This document shows positions 61,648 to 64,000 of a stretch of 64,000 nucleotides of DNA, in pieces. Under the pieces are notes generated by a model that saw only the letters and a program-made list of their open reading frames with translations, was not told the origin of the DNA and did not search any database. The translations under genes and the position numbers were made by a program. How positions within the stretch are numbered: the first letter of the stretch is position 1; every line of letters begins with the position of its first letter. This DNA comes from Aureimonas fodinaquatilis (GTDB lineage: Bacteria; Pseudomonadota; Alphaproteobacteria; Rhizobiales; Rhizobiaceae), in NCBI RefSeq assembly GCF_008369445.1, contig NZ_VTWH01000001.1, positions 372,001-436,000 on the forward strand. Reading direction: 5' to 3'.

Positions 61648-63117
61648 TTATGCGAAAATGGCGCGGCGACTGCGGACGCTGAACCAGACCGTGATGGCAG
61701 CCAGCGCAAATATCGCCAGAGAAATCGGACTGGACAGGAAGGCGAGCACATCGCCGGAATGCATCACCAGGCCGCGTCGAAGATTGGTTTCGACCATGGG
61801 CCCGAGGATAATGGCCAGAACGATGGGCGAGAGCGGATAATCATTCTCTTCCAGAAAATATCCGACAGCCCCGAAGGCCAGCATGATGAACACGTCAAAC
61901 ATGCTGAATTGCATGGAATAGGCACCGACCACGGAAAGCACGATGACGCCGCCAATGATGAAACTGCTTGGAAGGCGGACAATCTGGCTGATCGGCCCGG
62001 AAAATATATAGCCGCACACCAGCATCAGAAGATTGATGGCAATAAGCCCCATGAAGAGCGGGTAGATCAGGCTGTAGAGATGGGTTTCGAACAGAAGCGG
62101 TCCGGGCCTTATGCCTTGAATGGTGAAAGCCCCGATCAGCACCGCCGTCACAGCATCGCCCGGCACGCCAAGAGTCAGCAACGGAACCATAGCGCCGCCA
62201 GTGATGCCGTTATTGGCGGACTCTGCTGCAACAAGGCCGCGCGGATCGCCCTTGCCGAACCCGGATTTGTCCTTGGCAGAGCGGCGCGCCTCATTATAGG
62301 CAATGAATGCAGCCACATCTGCGCCCGCACCGGGAAGCACCCCGACGGCGCTGCCGATCAGGCCGGATTTTGCAGCCTCCGGTGTCAGTTGCACCACTTC
62401 CCGGATGTTGGTGTGGGAATTATCAAATTGCGGCGTTTCTTCCTTACTGGTCGCAAACTTGGCGGCCCGGCGAAAAGCCTCCGGCAGAGCAAACAGGCCA
62501 ATCAGCGCGGCCAGAAAAGGCACTCCGCCCAAAAGGTCGGTTGAACCGAAGGTGAAGCGCGGATATCCGGCCACCGGGTCCAGGCCAATCAGCGTGAGTG
62601 TGAGGCCGAGAGCTGCCGCGATGATGGCCTTGAGCAGTGAACGCCCGGCAACACCGACAATGGCGGTGAGCCCGAATATGCCAATGGCGAAATATTCCGA
62701 CGGGCCGAACATCAGGGCCACATTGGAGATCAGCGGCGAAAGAAAAATCATGACCAGAACGCTGACCAGACCGCCAATGCCCGAAGCATAAAGGGCCAAT
62801 TCGACTGCGCGCCGACCTTGCCCCTTCTGGGCCATCGGGTAGCCGTCAAGCACTGTTGCGGCGGCGGCAGGCGTTCCGGGCGTTCTGAGCAGAATGGCGG
62901 TGATGGCGCCACCGTAATTGGCGCCCGCGTGAATGCCGCAAAGCATCAGAAGAGCGGCAAGCGGCGCCATGGTGAAAGTGAATGGCACAAGCAGGGCAAT
63001 GACCATGGTTGCGGTCAGCCCCGGAAGCGCGCCGCCGACGATGCCGAGCATGACGCCGGACAGCATGGCAATTAAATTGGTGAGCGTCGCGACAGTCGCG
63101 AGAGATTCCAGGATCAT
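61648..63117 (-). CDS. tctA: Tripartite tricarboxylate transporter large membrane subunit
   Basis: 489 aa, about 11-12 helices. The family motif GALPGLTATMVIALLVPFTFTMAPLAALLMLCGIHAGANYGGAITAILLRTPGTPAAAATVLDGYPMAQKGQ is intact near the N-terminus, with a second partial copy later (VGVLPGAGADVAAFIAYNEARRS). Ion-coupled translocator for the tctC ligand. Confidence 0.95.
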   Translation of the reverse strand: MILESLATVATLTNLIAMLSGVMLGIVGGALPGLTATMVIALLVPFTFTMAPLAALLMLCGIHAGANYGGAITAILLRTPGTPAAAATVLDGYPMAQKGQGRRAVELALYASGIGGLVSVLVMIFLSPLISNVALMFGPSEYFAIGIFGLTAIVGVAGRSLLKAIIAAALGLTLTLIGLDPVAGYPRFTFGSTDLLGGVPFLAALIGLFALPEAFRRAAKFATSKEETPQFDNSHTNIREVVQLTPEAAKSGLIGSAVGVLPGAGADVAAFIAYNEARRSAKDKSGFGKGDPRGLVAAESANNGITGGAMVPLLTLGVPGDAVTAVLIGAFTIQGIRPGPLLFETHLYSLIYPLFMGLIAINLLMLVCGYIFSGPISQIVRLPSSFIIGGVIVLSVVGAYSMQFSMFDVFIMLAFGAVGYFLEENDYPLSPIVLAIILGPMVETNLRRGLVMHSGDVLAFLSSPISLAIFALAAITVWFSVRSRRAIFA

Positions 63118-63125
63118 TTGGCGGA

Positions 63126-63680
63126 CTACTCGAAAAAGCCAAGCGGAAGTGGCACGCGCAGCGCCATGATGAAGATGGCATAGAGCGCGGCGGCAAAGCC
63201 GATCGCATAGAGAGCAATAAGCCAGTATCGGCGCTCCCCGAGCGCAAGGGAGAAGGCCGTGAGCGCCGCTGCCGTGGCCAGCGGAAAGCCGATGATCGGC
63301 ATGGCCAGTGGGTAAGCGATGGTGATGCAGAGAATGATGGCCGCCCGCATGTGGCCCCGGAGAGGAATGGGAGCGTTTTCAGGCGGGGGCAGCTTGTTGG
63401 CAGCGGTTTGCCAGACGAGCAGGGCTGCCAGACCGATCAGCAGCACAATCAGGACGCTGGGAAACACCAGCGGCATTGAAACGCCGGTGCGGGACCGCCC
63501 CGAAAAGAACGTGCCATGCGCAATAATGGCGGATACTCCGACCATGATGGCGGCAACGACATAATTGAACACACGCGAACGGCCCGGTGCTGCCGCGTCT
63601 GTCGTGGTCGGGTTCAGTGCCAACTCAGTCTCCCCATCCGATTTTTGCCCCGCAGAACTTTCGAAAAATCCGAAAGGCAC
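63126..63680 (-). CDS. tctB: Tripartite tricarboxylate transporter small membrane subunit
   Basis: 184 aa, four membrane helices in a poorly conserved family: VVAAIMVGVSAIIAHG, VLIVLLIGLAALLVW, and the C-terminal IGFPLATAAALTAFSLALGERRYW. First gene of the operon; a compact 78-base AT-rich gap separates it from divergent aroQ. Ends GFFE, mirroring the N-terminal GFFE, which may be coincidence. Confidence 0.88.
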   Translation of the reverse strand: MPFGFFESSAGQKSDGETELALNPTTTDAAAPGRSRVFNYVVAAIMVGVSAIIAHGTFFSGRSRTGVSMPLVFPSVLIVLLIGLAALLVWQTAANKLPPPENAPIPLRGHMRAAIILCITIAYPLAMPIIGFPLATAAALTAFSLALGERRYWLIALYAIGFAAALYAIFIMALRVPLPLGFFE

Positions 63681-63758
63681 TTTCCAAACTGCATTTCCCT
63701 CAATATATGAAATATCAGATTTTAAATTTCGTCAAGCGAACTCGTCGGACAGAAAGTG

Positions 63759-64000
63759 ATGATGCGGAAAATTCTTGTGCTCAACGGCCCCAACCTGAAC
63801 CTTCTGGGTACGCGTGAGCCTGCGATTTACGGCGCCATGACGTTGATGGATGTGGAAAGGCGAACGCGCAGCCACGCTGGTGGTCGGGCGGAAATCATGT
63901 TCGAACAAAGCAATAGTGAGGGTGAGATTGTTTCCCGCATTCACGATGCCGGGCAAGCCGGCTGGGGCGTCATCCTCAATGCTGGCGCACTGACACACAC
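63759..64000 (+). CDS. aroQ: Type II 3-dehydroquinate dehydratase, 3' end cut by window
   Basis: Visible 79-80 residues start at ATG 63759 or 63762. LNGPNLNLLGTREPAIYG carries the catalytic Arg 18 and Tyr 23, QSNSEGEIVSRIHDA and VILNAGALTHT follow as in the family (usually NPGAYTHTS). Dehydrates 3-dehydroquinate in the shikimate or quinate pathway. Divergent from the Tct operon rather than beside accB, so it could be a catabolic or second copy. The C-terminal half lies outside the window. Confidence 0.9.
   Translation, partial: MMRKILVLNGPNLNLLGTREPAIYGAMTLMDVERRTRSHAGGRAEIMFEQSNSEGEIVSRIHDAGQAGWGVILNAGALTH

Noticed and set aside
63709-63730. GAAAT/AATTTC inverted repeat between tctB and aroQ
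   Set aside because: Too short and AT-rich to separate from chance.
1-64000. tRNA, rRNA, CRISPR, prophage or insertion sequence
   Set aside because: No cloverleaf, regular spaced repeats, transposase or phage structural gene was recognised by eye; a tRNAscan or CRISPR search could not be run.

Overview
The window reads as chromosome of an alphaproteobacterium, most likely a member of the Hyphomicrobiales (rhizobial relatives). This rests on the transporter repertoire (sugar-type ABC, TRAP and tripartite tricarboxylate systems side by side), an Atu4866-type small secreted protein, an ECF sigma/anti-sigma-K/fasciclin set, and the GC-rich coding bias. About 63 protein genes are packed tightly, mostly in operons with 4-base ATGA-type overlaps. 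I found no rRNA, tRNA, CRISPR array, insertion sequence or prophage. Both ends cut genes: a CoA-transferase at the left and a type II 3-dehydroquinate dehydratase at the right.

Region 1 (1-8842, + strand) is one long catabolic operon: class III CoA-transferase, MaoC hydratase, a complete sugar-type ABC importer (binding protein, double ATPase, two permeases), an AtzG-like small subunit with its amidase, and an LDH2-type dehydrogenase. Region 2 (8888-14103) holds two START-domain proteins, a DUF1275 membrane protein with oxalate decarboxylase closed by a strong terminator, then ECF sigma factor, anti-sigma factor and fasciclin protein on the - strand. Region 3 (14265-22252, - strand) is a LacI-regulated acid-catabolism operon: MaoC, TRAP transporter PQM, CoA-transferase, crotonase and a binding-protein-like protein without signal peptide. 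A LacI-type operator lies over the candidate promoter, a related element lies before the lacI gene, and a hairpin terminator ends the operon.

Region 4 (22395-24726) contains a PepSY-like secreted protein, an alpha/beta hydrolase and an NAD(P)-binding protein. Region 5 (24733-35069, - strand) runs glutaminase, MFS transporter, asparaginase, then a Mrp-type cation/proton antiporter in the order E-F-G-B(with DUF4040)-C-D-D'. The last D-like subunit is fused in frame to a DUF900 alpha/beta hydrolase that carries its own lipobox-like segment. Region 6 (35320-42738, + strand) has an AraC regulator, a two-component RND efflux pump, an AI-2E family exporter and a COG3965-like cation transporter. Region 7 (42877-48387, + strand) is an ABC importer (ATPase, binding protein, fused double permease) overlapping a beta-CASP-like metallo-hydrolase and followed by a dual-specificity phosphatase, possibly a system for importing and dismantling a phosphorylated compound.

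Region 8 (48495-59032) has an autotransporter, a LysR/SDR/NTF2-like/Atu4866 set, a nitronate monooxygenase, an orphan lipoprotein and XRE pair, an SLC13-type permease with RCK domains, and a divergent Rrf2/methyltransferase pair with a perfect palindrome between them. Region 9 (59000-63680, - strand) is a tripartite tricarboxylate transporter operon with an acetamidase/formamidase and an RraA-like protein that lacks the usual active-site arginine. Recurring themes are CoA-linked acid catabolism behind dedicated importers and repeated amide hydrolysis (four separate amidohydrolase types).
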